NCBI GenBank assembly: GCA_003988855.1
Contig: QYAI01000117.1
Location: 1 to 64,000 of the forward strand
DNA: 64,000 bases
DNA from: Arachnopeziza araneosa
Lineage: Eukaryota > Ascomycota > Leotiomycetes > Helotiales > Arachnopezizaceae
Direction of reading: 5' to 3'
In this document: in pieces, positions 1 to 11,800 of the stretch
How the letters are laid out: each line of letters starts with the position of its first letter
Numbering within the stretch: position 1 is the first letter of the stretch
Position numbers and translations under genes: made by a program
Notes under the pieces: model-generated
What the model saw: only the letters and a program-made list of their open reading frames with translations
What the model was told of the DNA's origin: nothing
Database searches by the model: none

Positions 1-1037
1 AGTCCTAATCCGGAGAGTTGTTCTGGCTGCATTCAGCTGGTCGATCACGTGGCAATTATTCGTTGAATATTGAACGAATAATCGGCCGCTTGCGACACCA
101 TGAGCGTCGGGGTCAGATCCGCGGCAGCAATAATAACGAATCAGGTTGAGGATGTTCTCAATCCAACGTCGAGGAAATTTGTAGGACCGCCATCCAAATT
201 AAGAAAACCTGTCATTGCAGTTAGTCTTTGTTATCTCATTTAAGCATAAACTAGGTTCTCGCTCTGAACCGGAGGGAAGGATCTCGAGGGACATCACGTT
301 ACTTATGATCGAGGAGCGCTCACCGTCTCGCAGTGATGAGCTCGGATGGAGTCGAGCAGATCTCAATGGGGACCTCGGGAGTCTTCGGTGGAGTTCTATC
401 ACTGCTGATCATTGGAAAGCTTGCTTTCCTTTTACATTTATTGGCTCCCAGTCATCACGTGACAGTTAAAAAACTTTCACGTGAGCTTACAGTCCGTGCG
501 TTCTGCCTTGCTTGAAATTTTGCAAAACACATCCTGTACAGCTTCTTATGCAAAACACATCCTACTTTACAGCTTCGTAATTATCCGTAACGAGCGAATA
601 AGAGACTGTTCTAGCCTGTAAACACGATATAGATAGTAATTACTTTTTTCTGCGCAACTTCTTTCTAACTGTTACGAGTTAGACCTGGTTGTCAGGACCT
701 AGGCTGGAACTAAGGCAGCACTCGAAGCTAACTCTTTTGATAGAAGAGATAAGTTAAGATTAGAATTAATCTTACATAATCAATAAGACTAAATTGAACC
801 TGGAAGCAAGCTTTCTACTCTGCGTAGCATCACCTACGGCCCCTCGTAACACTTTACAAAGCGAAAATGATCACGTGGAATTATTGGAAATTATCCCCTG
901 TAATTCGTGTACTGAAATTGCGCCAAATACCTGCCTACCAAGCCAAATTAACGATAGGATTATTAAATTGTTCCGCCACAGACCATTGCCAACCGAATCT
1001 CCATACTACCTTAGTACCAGAATGCACTTGTATTGTC
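1..1037. other. Intergenic, no gene seen
   Basis: About 1 kb at the window edge without a convincing reading frame; the short open frames lack codon character and conserved motifs. It holds one imperfect direct repeat (521-576) and otherwise nothing I recognise. Confidence 0.55.
521..576. repeat. Imperfect direct repeat
   Basis: Two adjacent copies starting TGCAAAACACATCCT (521-545 and 549-576), the second with a 3-base insertion. A small local duplication in non-coding DNA; no function is apparent. Confidence 0.6.
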
Positions 1038-2615
1038 CTACCCACTCGTCGGGTTTTCCCCTCCAGTCGCCTGCTGTGACCCTTCAGTTGCTGACTGTGC
1101 GGTGGGCTCAGCAACTGGTTCTTCAGTTTTGGTCACTGGCTCGCCTGTAGCCACTGGTTCTTCGGTTTTGGTCACTGGATCTTCAGTCTTGGTCACTGGT
1201 TCTTCGGTTTTGGCCACTGGATCTTCAGTCTTGGCCACTGGATCTTCAGTCTTGGTCACTGGATCTTCAGTCTTGGTCACTGGATCTTCAGTCTTGGTCA
1301 CTGGATCTTCTGTCTTGGTCACTGGATCTTCAGTCTTGGTCACTGGATCTTCAGTCTTGGTCACTGGATCTTCTGTTTTCGTAGTCGTTTCTCCTTCTCC
1401 ACTGACCACTGGTTGTCCCCCTTCGCTTGTAGTCACGGGCTCTGCTCCACCCGTACTCGGCTGCTCTTCTGTACTCACCGGCTGTCCTACTTCGGCCAAG
1501 TCGGCCAAGGCGCTGTCATTGAAGGTCGGGAGAGGGCGTTCATCGTCCGGTTGATCGTCTTGGTCAACAACGAAGCCAAACAATTGGCCACCCCAAACCT
1601 TCCCTCCTTTGCCGGTAACGGAAACTTCATCTTTCACAGTTTGGTCCAGAACCTGATCGTAGTTTTTCGGGGGGTCTAAAACCTTTTGGACAGGAGCCAC
1701 GTCTGCGCTGCCCGCCGGTTCGAAAAGAGTTAGACCGTCTTTGAGAGGGTCCTTTTTTGCAGGTGGAGGTGCAGGTGGTGTAGGTGTCTTTGGAGTTTCT
1801 TTGGTGATATAATACGCGCAGTGCCAAGACACCTTGGGCTCTTCATTAAACGAGGCTCCTAGACGTCTATATGCATCATCCCTGCGGACTTGCACGATGG
1901 GTCCAAGCGGAACTGTATTATCTGGGTATATACCACAGAATCCAACGACGCGATCTATGCTGGCTCCTTTGGCTCCTCCACTTCCTGTAAGTGTGTCAGG
2001 CTCGACTACATCGGCGCCAGCCACGATAGAAACTCGACATGATCCATTGCCTCCGGGGATGTCTGAGATGGACAACGAGAATCATCAGCCCAAGTATTCT
2101 TGTAATAGCAAGAGAGCAAAGGGAAACTTACCAAACATAAAACCCTCCCAACGGAAGTCCGGGGTCAACAGGGGATTTGCGATCTTCTCATGAAGTTGAA
2201 CAGTCATTGGGATTTCAGGAACATTGAAAGTGTCCAGGTTGACCTGATTGTGAACCCAGGCATATCTCCTTCGCAGCGTAGCCTTGTTATTGCGAAAAAC
2301 TTGCTGATCCACATTTTTGCTAACATCATGTTCGTCAACAAGATAGATGACGTTGTGGGGTTTGGCGGGTTGAGGTGGAGTAACCACAGGAGGATTGACC
2401 TTAGGGTCAGGCTTGGGAGGATCGACAGGCTTAGGAGGAAGAGGAGGCAGAGGATTGACCTTAGGGTCAGGCTTAGGAGGATCAACAGGCTTTGGAGGAT
2501 CAACCTTGGGAGTAGGTTTCGGTGGCTCGGGCTTCGGTATAACACCTGGGTGAGAACAGTGGCGTGGATGGCCGTGCTTCCAGTGATGAGGGCACTCCTT
2601 TAAGTGTTCAACCAT
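1038..2615 (-). CDS. Low-complexity Pro-rich / VTKTEDP-repeat protein
   Basis: Two exons: 2132-2615 and 1038-2062, with an intron at 2063-2131 (GTAAGT...CAG). The join reads MFDIPGG and keeps frame, giving 502 residues. The N-terminus is His/Cys-rich, then comes a PPKPDPKVNP-type proline/lysine repeat (residues about 25-85), a unique central part with a Cys-containing core (CRVSIVAG, VVGFCGIYP, WHCAYY), and an acidic tail of about a dozen VTKTEDP heptapeptides encoded by a 21-bp minisatellite. I do not recognise the family. There is no obvious signal peptide at this ATG, but an AG acceptor lies just upstream (2628-2630), so an upstream exon carrying a leader cannot be excluded. A TATA element at 2740-2747 supports transcription on this strand. 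The repeat tail is of the kind that changes length between strains. Confidence 0.7.
1112..1380 (-). repeat. 21-bp coding minisatellite (VTKTEDP units)
   Basis: Tandem 21-bp units, about a dozen, encoding VTKTEDP with variants VAKTEDP, VAKTEEP and VTKTEEP. One unit is degenerate (VATGEP). All lie in frame in the gene at 1038-2615. The central copies are nearly identical, which suggests recent expansion. Confidence 0.9.
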
Positions 2616-2739
2616 CTTCAAAGAGGGCTGTGAGAACCAAGATGGAAATCAGAGTGGTGTTAGGAAAATATGTTGGGGCGTTGTTGGATTGGTAGCAGAG
2701 ACCTGTCTATTCTTGACCTTGAAAGTCTCAAGCGTGTTC

Positions 2740-2747
2740 TTTATATA
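2740..2747 (-). promoter_or_regulatory. TATA-like box
   Basis: TATATAAA on the minus strand, about 125 bases upstream of the ATG at 2615. It is placed for a start site near 2715 with a leader of about 100 bases for the low-complexity protein gene. Confidence 0.5.
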
Positions 2748-3249
2748 CTTTGGCCCGCACAGTTCTAGATCAGAAACTCTCTCATCTTCATATGTCAAAT
2801 GCCGCGGATGAGAAGGTTAGCGATGCAGGGTCTACTGATATCTAGAATCCATGCAGCTGCATCTTTGTTCACAGTGGCGTCCAAAATGGCGTGCGCATAG
2901 CAGAGGCTGTATCTCCCCGCTGGCGAGTGTGGCAAACAGCGTTCAATTACCAGAACTCGATGGGACAGCTCTTTGTTCTGGTCAACGCCAACTTCTGCTG
3001 CGAGCTTTGATGTCGTGGTTTGGCTCGACGATTGCTTATCTTGTCAACGCCACTTATGCTCAGAGAGACAGCTGGAGATGGTTCCGCCATTTGAGAAGCA
3101 TTTTCGAGCTCTCGACCAATCTTACTCGCGAAGGCTGGAAACTGGTCGGTGTGCTTAGTGGCCACGGTGCTTGCGAAGGCGCAGGGTCAGGCAGCAGATG
3201 ATGGGTTTAGGCCGTGTCATGGCTGGCTGAGGAGGAGAGACGCAAGTCG

Positions 3250-3344
3250 CCATGCAGTCAGTCATCCAAAACCATGCAGTCAGTCATCCAAAACCATGCT
3301 GTCAGTCATCCAAAACCATGCAGTCAGTCATCTAAAACCATGCA
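3250..3344. repeat. 22-bp tandem repeat, about 4 copies
   Basis: Unit CATGCAGTCAGTCATCCAAAAC repeated about 4.3 times, with one base change in the third copy and one in the fourth. It is non-coding and 22 bp long, so it would not preserve a reading frame. Confidence 0.85.
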
Positions 3345-3519
3345 GGTGCGGCAATGCACGAGCAATCCACAGCGGGAGGGCAGATGGAGCTTGATCATCG
3401 AGTTGGTCGACTAGACAAGTTCCGTTGGCACACAACGGCGAGGTGCTTGGTTGTAGGAGGGCGACGGTACTGAGGGGCAGGAAGCTTAACTGCACGTCAC
3501 CCAGCGGCTCTTCTTCACT

Positions 3520-3655
3520 CTCGTGCGTCTCTCTCTGTCCTCTGTCCTCTGTCCTCGACCTTCTGTCCTCTGTCCTCTGTCTCTCTCTTCCATCTTCTGT
3601 CCTCTCTCTTCTCTCCTCTATCCTCCTCTCCGCCGTCCTCTTCCCATCTCATCTG
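3520..3655. repeat. CT-rich tract with TCTGTCC units
   Basis: Strongly polypyrimidine on the plus strand, with many CTCTGTCCT-type units. It may be a promoter or leader tract or a simple-sequence expansion. No coding frame is supported. Confidence 0.6.
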
Positions 3656-3771
3656 CAAGTCGGCGTCTTAATCACAGACCAAGGGTCACTCACAGGCTGA
3701 GAATGAGCGGCAGAGTCTGGTCTGGCTTGCATGGCATCAGCTTCGAGTCGGTCTAGATGCCAGGTGGTCAA

Positions 3772-3773
3772 GG

Positions 3774-3806
<33 letters not shown>

Positions 3807-3807
3807 C
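3772..3807. repeat. GA microsatellite
   Basis: (GA)n with one AAA interruption. Confidence 0.9.
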
Positions 3808-4368
3808 TTTAGGCTGTTCGTGAAAGCGCTAGTCCAGAAGACACGATGTAACCTTGGTGTTGTTGTTGTTGGGTGGGCAGTCCGTGTGGCACTGGAGAGC
3901 TCGGGCAACACGCGGATGCTCCAGTGTTGGCGCTCAGCACGGCACGGGGGCTTGGTGGTTGGAGTGCGGCTGGACCCCGCCTGGACGGCAAATGCCCACG
4001 ACCGGACGGGGAAGGGCCACAACTCTATTCTTTCGCCAAAATAAATAAACGGCTGATTTCCACATCCCGTCTTGCATCACCGCCACATTCCATCCACCAC
4101 AACCTCAGCCAGCCAGCTAGCCATGGCACTTCCTTGTGGCGGAGAGCCCTCAGATAAGGAAGCACCGGGCTGAAGTCTAGACTCTGCCATGATCAACGCG
4201 GGAATCGCGTGCTCTTCCTGCAAAACAACCAAGACGCAGCCAGGGCATCATCAACAAGTGCTGACTGTGCTTGGCTGAGCCGGACGAGGACCGACAACAA
4301 ACAGATCATACCGCCCAGAATCCCAGGAGCGAAGACCAAAGCAAGAACCGCTCAACACACTGGACAGC

Positions 4369-5804
4369 ATGCAAAGTCACGTCTGTAGCATTGTTCCGCC
4401 GCATCTCCTTGATGCTCTGGCTGCCAGCGACGATCCAAAGACGCGGCAACAGGCGCGAGACACATTGGCACGAAGTCATCATGTGCGCGCGCGACGTAAA
4501 CAACACTTTGACTCCAAAATCTGGAACCATGGACATCCCAGCCCACAAGGCATTGTGCCCGATCAGATCCTCGAGCATGCTGCAAGTTCCGAAAACACAG
4601 ATATATCAAGTCGCCATCTGGCCCAACATACACTTGACATCAAGCAGAAGCTTCAAGATGGCCCTCAGACGAGTCCCGCTGCCACCAGTCTGACTCCGAG
4701 TCCGAAACTCGACCGCCAGATTTACGATATGCAAAATCTCGTGCAATCAGACGGCGAGAACGACGATACCCTTAGCTGGCTACCCGGAAAGCTCGTGAGA
4801 TCCGAAGGCGACGTCCCCATCGCTGATGAGCAAGCGAACCAGGCATACGACAATTGCGCTACAGTGGTTGCCTTCTACCAACAAGTCTTTGACTATACCT
4901 TTCTGGACGATCAAGCTGCTCCGGTCATCAGCTCCATCCACTTTGAAACTGGCTATCAAAACGCCCAGTGGTTACCCGACCCCACGAGACAGATGATCTA
5001 TGGTGATGGGGGGCACAACCTGTACAATTTTACAGCTTGTCTAGACGTTATTGGTCACGAAATGACGGTTCGTCTTGGTATTCAATCAGAAAGGGCAATG
5101 CTTTACACCTCTGAAGCTAACATTTTCTAGCATGCGGTTACCGAGCACGTCTGCAGCTTGACATACCAAGAAGAATCGGGTGCTTTGAATGAACACATCT
5201 CAGATGCCTTCGGTATGATGGTCACGTTGTGGAAGGAGAAGAAGACCTCTGCCGAATCAGACTGGCTCATAGGGGAAGGCTGCTTGATGCCTGGCATCAA
5301 GGGTGTGGCACTTCGAAATATGAAGTTTCCAGGCACGGCATATGATGATCCACAGGTACGTAATCACGAATCAGAAGACTGAACACTATCCCCGCTGCAG
5401 AAATCCGTACTTACCGACAGCTGACATGCGTTCAGTTTGGCAAAGACCCACAACCGGCTTCCTGGGCAGAAATTGAAGCCTATAAACTCAAACACAAATA
5501 CTGGCAACCCTACGATCACGGAAGCGTCCATGCCTTCTCCGGCGTGCCGAACCGCGCTTTCGTCCTGGCTTCTGAAGCTCTTGGGGGTTATTGTTGGGAG
5601 AAGACCGGAAAGATCTGGTGGACGACGCTGAAGACACATCGCGTTTCGTCCAGTTGCAGTTTCGTTGAGTTTGCCGACGCCACTGTCGACGTGGCAAGAG
5701 AGTTGTTCAATGAGGATGTGGCGAGGGTGGTAAGGAATGCTTGGGATGTAGTTGGGGTGGTGAAATCAACAGGAACTAATGTCATAGCTCCTAGTCTTTC
5801 TTAA
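4369..5804 (+). CDS. Protealysin-like M4 (thermolysin family) metallopeptidase
   Basis: Three exons: 4369-5067, 5131-5355 and 5436-5804, all phase 0, giving 430 residues. After splicing, the zinc motif HEMTH (230-234) is complete. The third ligand is Glu254 in GALNEHISD, and the catalytic His340 sits in HGSVHAFSGVPN. The C-terminal WEKTGKIWW helix region is present. The short N-terminus (CSIVPPHLLDAL) resembles the small protealysin propeptide, not the long FTP/PepSY propeptide of thermolysin. No signal peptide is visible, so the product may be cytoplasmic like protealysin itself. M4 enzymes are mainly bacterial, so ancient transfer from bacteria is likely, but the two introns show it is settled in the fungal genome. 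No emfourin-type inhibitor gene is visible downstream. Family assignment is firm; location and substrate are inference. Confidence 0.9.
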
Positions 5805-8011
5805 TAGTTCTTGACCAATTTGCATGTAGCTTTAAGCTCATCGTTGCAAACTTGGGTAGACCATGGATCTCGTAATGCATACCAATAGCTTTCAAAACAG
5901 GGAATCCGTTACAGCACATCCACCTCTCTTTGCAATCTGCGTTATGAAAACCGATGAGAGGTTGACATTTTAACAAGTAGCAGTACTCAATGAATCCACA
6001 CTGTAAGGGGCACAAATAACCGCAGCCAAGCGAGGCGGCTCGCTAAAGTTTAAGTAAATAAACAAATAAATAAACTTAGTATGTTACTATATTATTCTAG
6101 CTTTTTAAAATTGTAAAGAGCTAATTAACAATTCTAGGTTATATTCTGCAATTTAAATTTACGTGCACAAATTCTTCGTAAAGTTTTAACTTTTTTTTTA
6201 AAAAAAAAACTTCATTTAAATAAAAGTACTCCAAAAGATGTCATCCGCAATAATGGCGAACCAGTTTGTGTGAACTTACCTAGAACTATAAAAGCAACTT
6301 GGATTAACATGGCAGAGCCAGGATCTTAGTATTCCAGGACCGAGAAAATCAACAATTAAACAAAACTTGGCATCTTACTACAGCATTCTAGCTCTGTATA
6401 GATGCAAGAAGCCAAGTACCCAACTTTGAATCATGCTTGCAATTCATTCAAGTAACTCTATGCAGTTCTATAGAAGAAGAAATGACTTCCTTTGCAGAGA
6501 ACCATGCTAGGAGAACAAGCTATCCAGGCAAAATGAGGCGAATCCCGCTACAATATCCTTCCCACAGCAGATGCGGCCTACAAAGGCCGCACCACCTATG
6601 TCTGCACGTGACCAAGTCTATGAAATCTATCAACTCCATCTGCATATGCATCAAGGTGGCCCCGTCACATACAGACCCCCAACTCTGACCTGTAAATGAT
6701 CTTCTCGGCCCATTACCCTTTTCCGATCTGATCAAGCTGCGCGCGTGGCTTCTTACTGAACCGAAAAAGGCGGAGTAACTACCACGATTCCCAGACAGCA
6801 TGTAAAACCTTCATGCCTCGAGACGAGCCTCGTTGTGTCTTCATCGTTTGAGATCAGATTAAATCAGTTCAACTTTCTCGTACAGCAACATTACATCATG
6901 TAACTACCTAGTCGTAGTTTTTAGCCACGCATAGACCAGGCTGAGCAGAGCCGGCCATTGCGTGGCCTAGGACTTGATTACAGCACTAATTGTAAAATGA
7001 TTCTATGAGAATTACGCTCATCAAGTGAGTTGCGAGGCTGATAAATATTACAACAATAGAGGATTCAAATATCTGATTTACTGGGCCATCTGTAATGCGT
7101 CAACCGAATACCATAAAAAACTGTGCTCAAGTATTAAATAAAGTTGATAATGCCTAGAAATTATGCCAACGCTCAAACTAGATGGTCTGCCTAACATCGA
7201 CAGCACACGCGAACCAGATGACTCTCTTTTACACTTTAGACGATTTCAATTTAACCCATCACGAAATACATTTCAAGGAGAGCACTCAGCAAATCTAGGT
7301 CTTTAGCGACCAATACACAGGCATCCTACATTGATATACGAGATTCAGTGGCAGCAAAATTTATATCAAGATTAGTGACTTCATCTAACATTGACAAGAA
7401 ACTAATTGACAAAGAAACTAATTGACAGCAATTTCCCCCCCAAAAAATAACAACGCCGGATTTTAAAGATATACCCTTCTGATCAAGAAGCATTCAATGA
7501 GCAGAGCAAGAGCGCAGCAGTCCCACACCGCTTGCTTCCTTTCGGCGAGGGTTTATTTCTCATAACTTGCTCCTGAACGAAAGGGAGCATTTATACGCGA
7601 GACAAGTGATTATGAGTGGAAGGTGATTCACCATGACATGAATGAGTGAATAGCGATTCTTGCCGCAATCTCTCCATCACCAGTCTTCCCTTGAGCCGTC
7701 TAAATAACCCTGTTGTGAGGGCACAGGGCTCGTGAGGCTTGGCCCTGATGAGGTGATGGGGATACCCTTGGTAATCCATCATTGTCTCTCTCGTGACACG
7801 ATCTTCACTCCCACCCGCCCCCTCATATATCCCTTCAAATCCAGCTCCTTCAAAGTATGCCCATACCTGCAGCCAGAAAAACCATCCCACCGACAACCGC
7901 CGCCTTACGACCAGCCGCAACACCCCAGCCAAGCCCCCAGGCAAGTTCAATCATCATTCTCTCTGTACAATCTTAAATCCTCCTCCCCAAAAAAAAAACA
8001 GGAAACACGAT
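5805..8011. other. Intergenic, partly AT-rich
   Basis: No supported gene in 2.2 kb. 6010-6240 is markedly AT-rich with A and T runs. The right end (7820-8010) looks like a promoter and leader: an ATATAT element near 7825, a pyrimidine-rich stretch and an A run directly before the small reading frame at 8012. Confidence 0.5.
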
Positions 8012-8189
8012 ATGCCACCGAGGAATTTCATCGGCAAGATAAACCCCGAAGATGAAAAGGACCAATCGAAAACAGATTCCAGATCTCTCGAGACAGGTAG
8101 ATCTGCACACCCGTGATGCTCTAGTGGACTAAACGCCAGCAGAGAAGAACAGCAGGGTGGGTGAGAGAGGATATTCGACGACCGAGTGA
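8012..8189 (+). CDS. Possible 43-residue small protein
   Basis: ATG at 8012 follows a promoter-like, pyrimidine-rich leader. A candidate intron at 8097-8142 has donor GTAGAT, branch-like GGACTAAAC and acceptor CAGCAG. Splicing joins a 28-residue hydrophilic start (MPPRNFIGKINPEDEK) to a short second exon ending in RGYSTTE. An alternative acceptor three bases earlier adds one Ala. No domain is recognisable. It could equally be an upstream frame in a non-coding transcript, so this is a weak call. Confidence 0.3.
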
Positions 8190-8870
8190 GCCAGGCATTG
8201 ATGCTGGATTGGTTTGCTTGCGGTTGGTAAGATGAAGCTCGTCTTCGTGGTGGGGTTGTTAAGAACGGGAGGGGGGCTGAGAGTAAGGCAGGGTTATGTT
8301 TATAAACCAGACACAGTCTGATTTGAGTAGAGGATTACTCGCAAGTAGAGTAGAGATAAATGAATGAAAGCCATAGCACTGATACTTGTCAAAGGGAAGA
8401 AGCAAAACAAGAACAGCTGAGAGAATACAATGAGCGAGATAGAGCAGGAATGAGACAATCAGTTTGGTTGGGCTCAATGAAATATAATTTATTACAATAT
8501 ACCCTCACACTTCCTCCCTTCACCACATCCTCTTCGCCTTCATCCCTCGCCTCCTCCACTCTATCGAACTACCCTTCATAGCACTACAAAGAATACGGAG
8601 TACACTGACTGACTGGCATATAAACTCCTCCCCATCCGAGCATGCGTCCCCATCGAACGAGAACAAGTCAATCCCCAACTCCAACCCATCAACCATTACG
8701 AATCAGACCTCTCTCTCCCCTCCAACTATCAAATTCAACCTCTATTTCACCACGTCTCGGAGCAAAAGCAAAAGCAAGTAATCCAACACTATCGAGCTTC
8801 AAAATGGCTTCCTCCGCTCTCAAATAATGCTTGGTAAGGGTATCTTAGTTATGATCTCCCAGCTCCATTT
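8190..8870. other. 3' flank of kinase gene, nothing recognised
   Basis: 680 bases with scattered short frames only. It probably contains the 3' untranslated region of the minus-strand kinase. Confidence 0.4.
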
Positions 8871-11800
8871 TCACAGGCGGTCTTTCCCTCTTCTTCGGAA
8901 GAAATCCATGACTCTTCTCGCTGGCCCACTACTTCCTCCATGATCCATATGTGTAGGTCCGTATCCATTCGCCGGCTCTGCCTCATACGCATCCGTGAAC
9001 TTTCTATTGTTCTTTTGAAGAACACCTCTTACTGGCTTACCCTGTGGTAGCTGCCTCCTGGAATCGTTATCGTAGTCGTTGAAACCTGGAGGATAGACGC
9101 CAGCTCCAACGGCACGTCGATTGTTGATAGCATCCATAAGAGAGGATTCGGATTCGGTGGTCAAAGCGGATTGGTCTTGACGAAAGTTCATTGGTGGAAG
9201 GAATTGCGGCGCTTCGTTAGCATTACCGTACTGAGGAGAAGACGTGCTTTGGTTGCGTCGTGATTGCATCTGTCTGGGGCTATCTCGACTGCGGTCATAT
9301 CCTCCGTCACCTTGATATGCTGTTGTACCACTCATGTTACGGCTTCCGGTTGTACGGGCCGTTTGAGGGGGTTCATTGTAGCGAGAATCGGCACGATCAT
9401 CATACTGATAATCGTCATGGGGTGGATCACCAGGGGTACCGTAATCCTTACCGATTCCAATTGACTTTAACGATAAGTTTTGGGGTAGAAGAGAGAACCT
9501 TCGAGGTTTTTCCTGCAGAGTGGTCGTCTGCGAGCCAGCAATGCTTCCACTTCTCTTCTTGCCAAAACCAAAAGAGATTGAACGTCGAGAGTCCATAGAC
9601 TGACGTGGGGTCTCATCCCCTCGTCCAATAGCTGAAGTCATGCTCACTGGTGGGTACTTCTTGTTTGGTTTTTCACTTGGTTGATCCGAACGAGTACCGC
9701 TCCGTTTTCCACCAAATATTGAATTTGTTCGGCTAAAGAAACCTCCAATGGTGTTAGATCTACGGTGACCCTTTTGCTCTGACTGTTGAGGTCCATGGAA
9801 TCCCGATACCTGAGCGAACTTGGATGGAATTGGACCCCCAACACTGGGACGACCAAAATCTGATTGATCTGATTCGGCCAATGGTGATGAGATGTTGTAT
9901 GTACCAGGACCCCTCTCTGGCTGTTGAATTCGACCTTGTGCATTCGTGCCAGCCACTGTTGCAGCAGCTGGTTGACTGTAGGATCCTCTATTAGTAAGCT
10001 GCATGGATCCCGTTCTACTACCAGAAGATGTCATGGATCCACCAGTCGTAGGCCGAGTGATGGCAGACACCGGTGGAGGAGCATGCCCGGAAATATAAGA
10101 TGTATCTGAAACTGCCCGCGGAGGCTCTCTACCAGGTCGTGCTGGCGGAGCCATGTTTTGCTGACGTGATGAGCTTGATTGTTGTCTACCATATTGACCA
10201 TCGCGAGGAGGATCTTGTGGGAGCGGTTTCTCGGTTGAGATGACTCTTCTTGGTGGTTGAGCGACCTCAACAGGGCCTTGGCTTCCAGCACGAGCTCGGG
10301 TTCTGGAACTAGCCTGCGTTGGAGCTGGAGCGGTTGCTGTAGAGGGTTCTCCGCGTTGGGTCTGCGAACGCGGTGCAACATATTCCACTTGAACTGTCTT
10401 CCGCTTATTATCCTTGCTTGTCTTCTGCTGTGTCTCTGGTTCCTGATCCACATTTCCATGCTTCCTTGCCAAATCTCCAACAGTAGAGATAGGCTTCTGT
10501 GTCTTTGAAGGTTCCCTAACCGATGCACTTCGTCCGAGCAACGGTCCTTCCGATTTGTCTTCTGGTGGCAAAGAAGCCGATCCAATATCTTGACTGGTGG
10601 TTGTGCTACTAGTAATGAAGCCGACCACATGAGAGTATTCGTTCAACCAACTATGCCTGGCAACCTCAAAGAGGTCTGCACGCTTTCGTGGATCAGGAAC
10701 GAGGATGCGGCGGAGGAGGTCCCTGGCATGAGGTGTAACATATTCGGGGAAGGTGAGTGGTGTAGAAACGATATATTTGTAGAGGAGATTGATGTTGTCA
10801 CCTTCGGGGTTGGCTGGATCATCATCGAATGGAAGGTAGCCTGCAAGCATGGCGTACTGGAGTTTGTTAGGATTCGCACAGGCACTTGCCACAAGAGAGT
10901 CAAGACTTACTAAGATAACACCGCAGCTCCAGACATCAACCTTACGACCAGTATACAACGAGTCACTGACAACAAGTTCTGGAGCTGCGTAACACGGACT
11001 CCCACAGCTGGTCTGCATCAGATCACCTCTTCGGTGCCCACCTGGCAGAATTTTATCCAGCTCCATTCTCTTGACGAAATCCCTGCTTGACAAGTTATAT
11101 TCAATCTCGTCACCTAGCTCGTCATCAGGATTGAAGGTATTAGCAAACCCAAAATCGGTTATGATGATGTTTCGGTTTCTATCCAGCAGTAAGTTTTCCA
11201 GCTTCAGATCTCTGTGAACAATTCCTTTCTTGTGTAGATACCCAACCCCAGAAACTAGTTGTGCAAATAACCGTCTCGCGGCATTGTCTTTGAGGTATCG
11301 GTGGTTTAGGATGTAATCAAACAACTCTCCTCCAGATGCGTATTCCAGAATAATACCAATCTGTTTCTCTGTCTCCACCATTTCGTGTAATCGAACGATG
11401 TTTGGGTGGGATATTTCTCGGAGAATGGCAATTTCGCGGTAGATTTTTGCGAGTCTGGTTGGGTTTGTACCAACACTGTCTCGGCGAATAAGTTTGATGG
11501 CGACCTGGATGTGATGATTAGCTTTGCTGCTTTCACAGGTTTTTCACGATTCCAACACGTACCTGGATCCCATCTGTCTCTTTCCAGCCCATCTTGACCT
11601 TTCCAAACTCTCCTTCGCCTAACGTGCCACCCAGATAATAATCTCCAAACTTCGTATTCTTTTCACGCTTTGAACTTGCACCATGATCATGTCGACTCCT
11701 TGGTCCGGCACGTCCGGTATCTGGAATTCCTTCATCACTTACAACGCCGAGGCTACTACTACCTGCATTATTTTCGTTGTGTGTGGTTGGCGAAGATGGG

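Larger units (their letters stand above)
2748..4368. other. Repeat-rich intergenic spacer
   Basis: No supported gene. The stretch holds a 22-bp tandem repeat (3250-3344), a polypyrimidine tract (3520-3655) and a GA microsatellite (3772-3807). It ends in the upstream region of the M4 peptidase gene. Confidence 0.5.
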
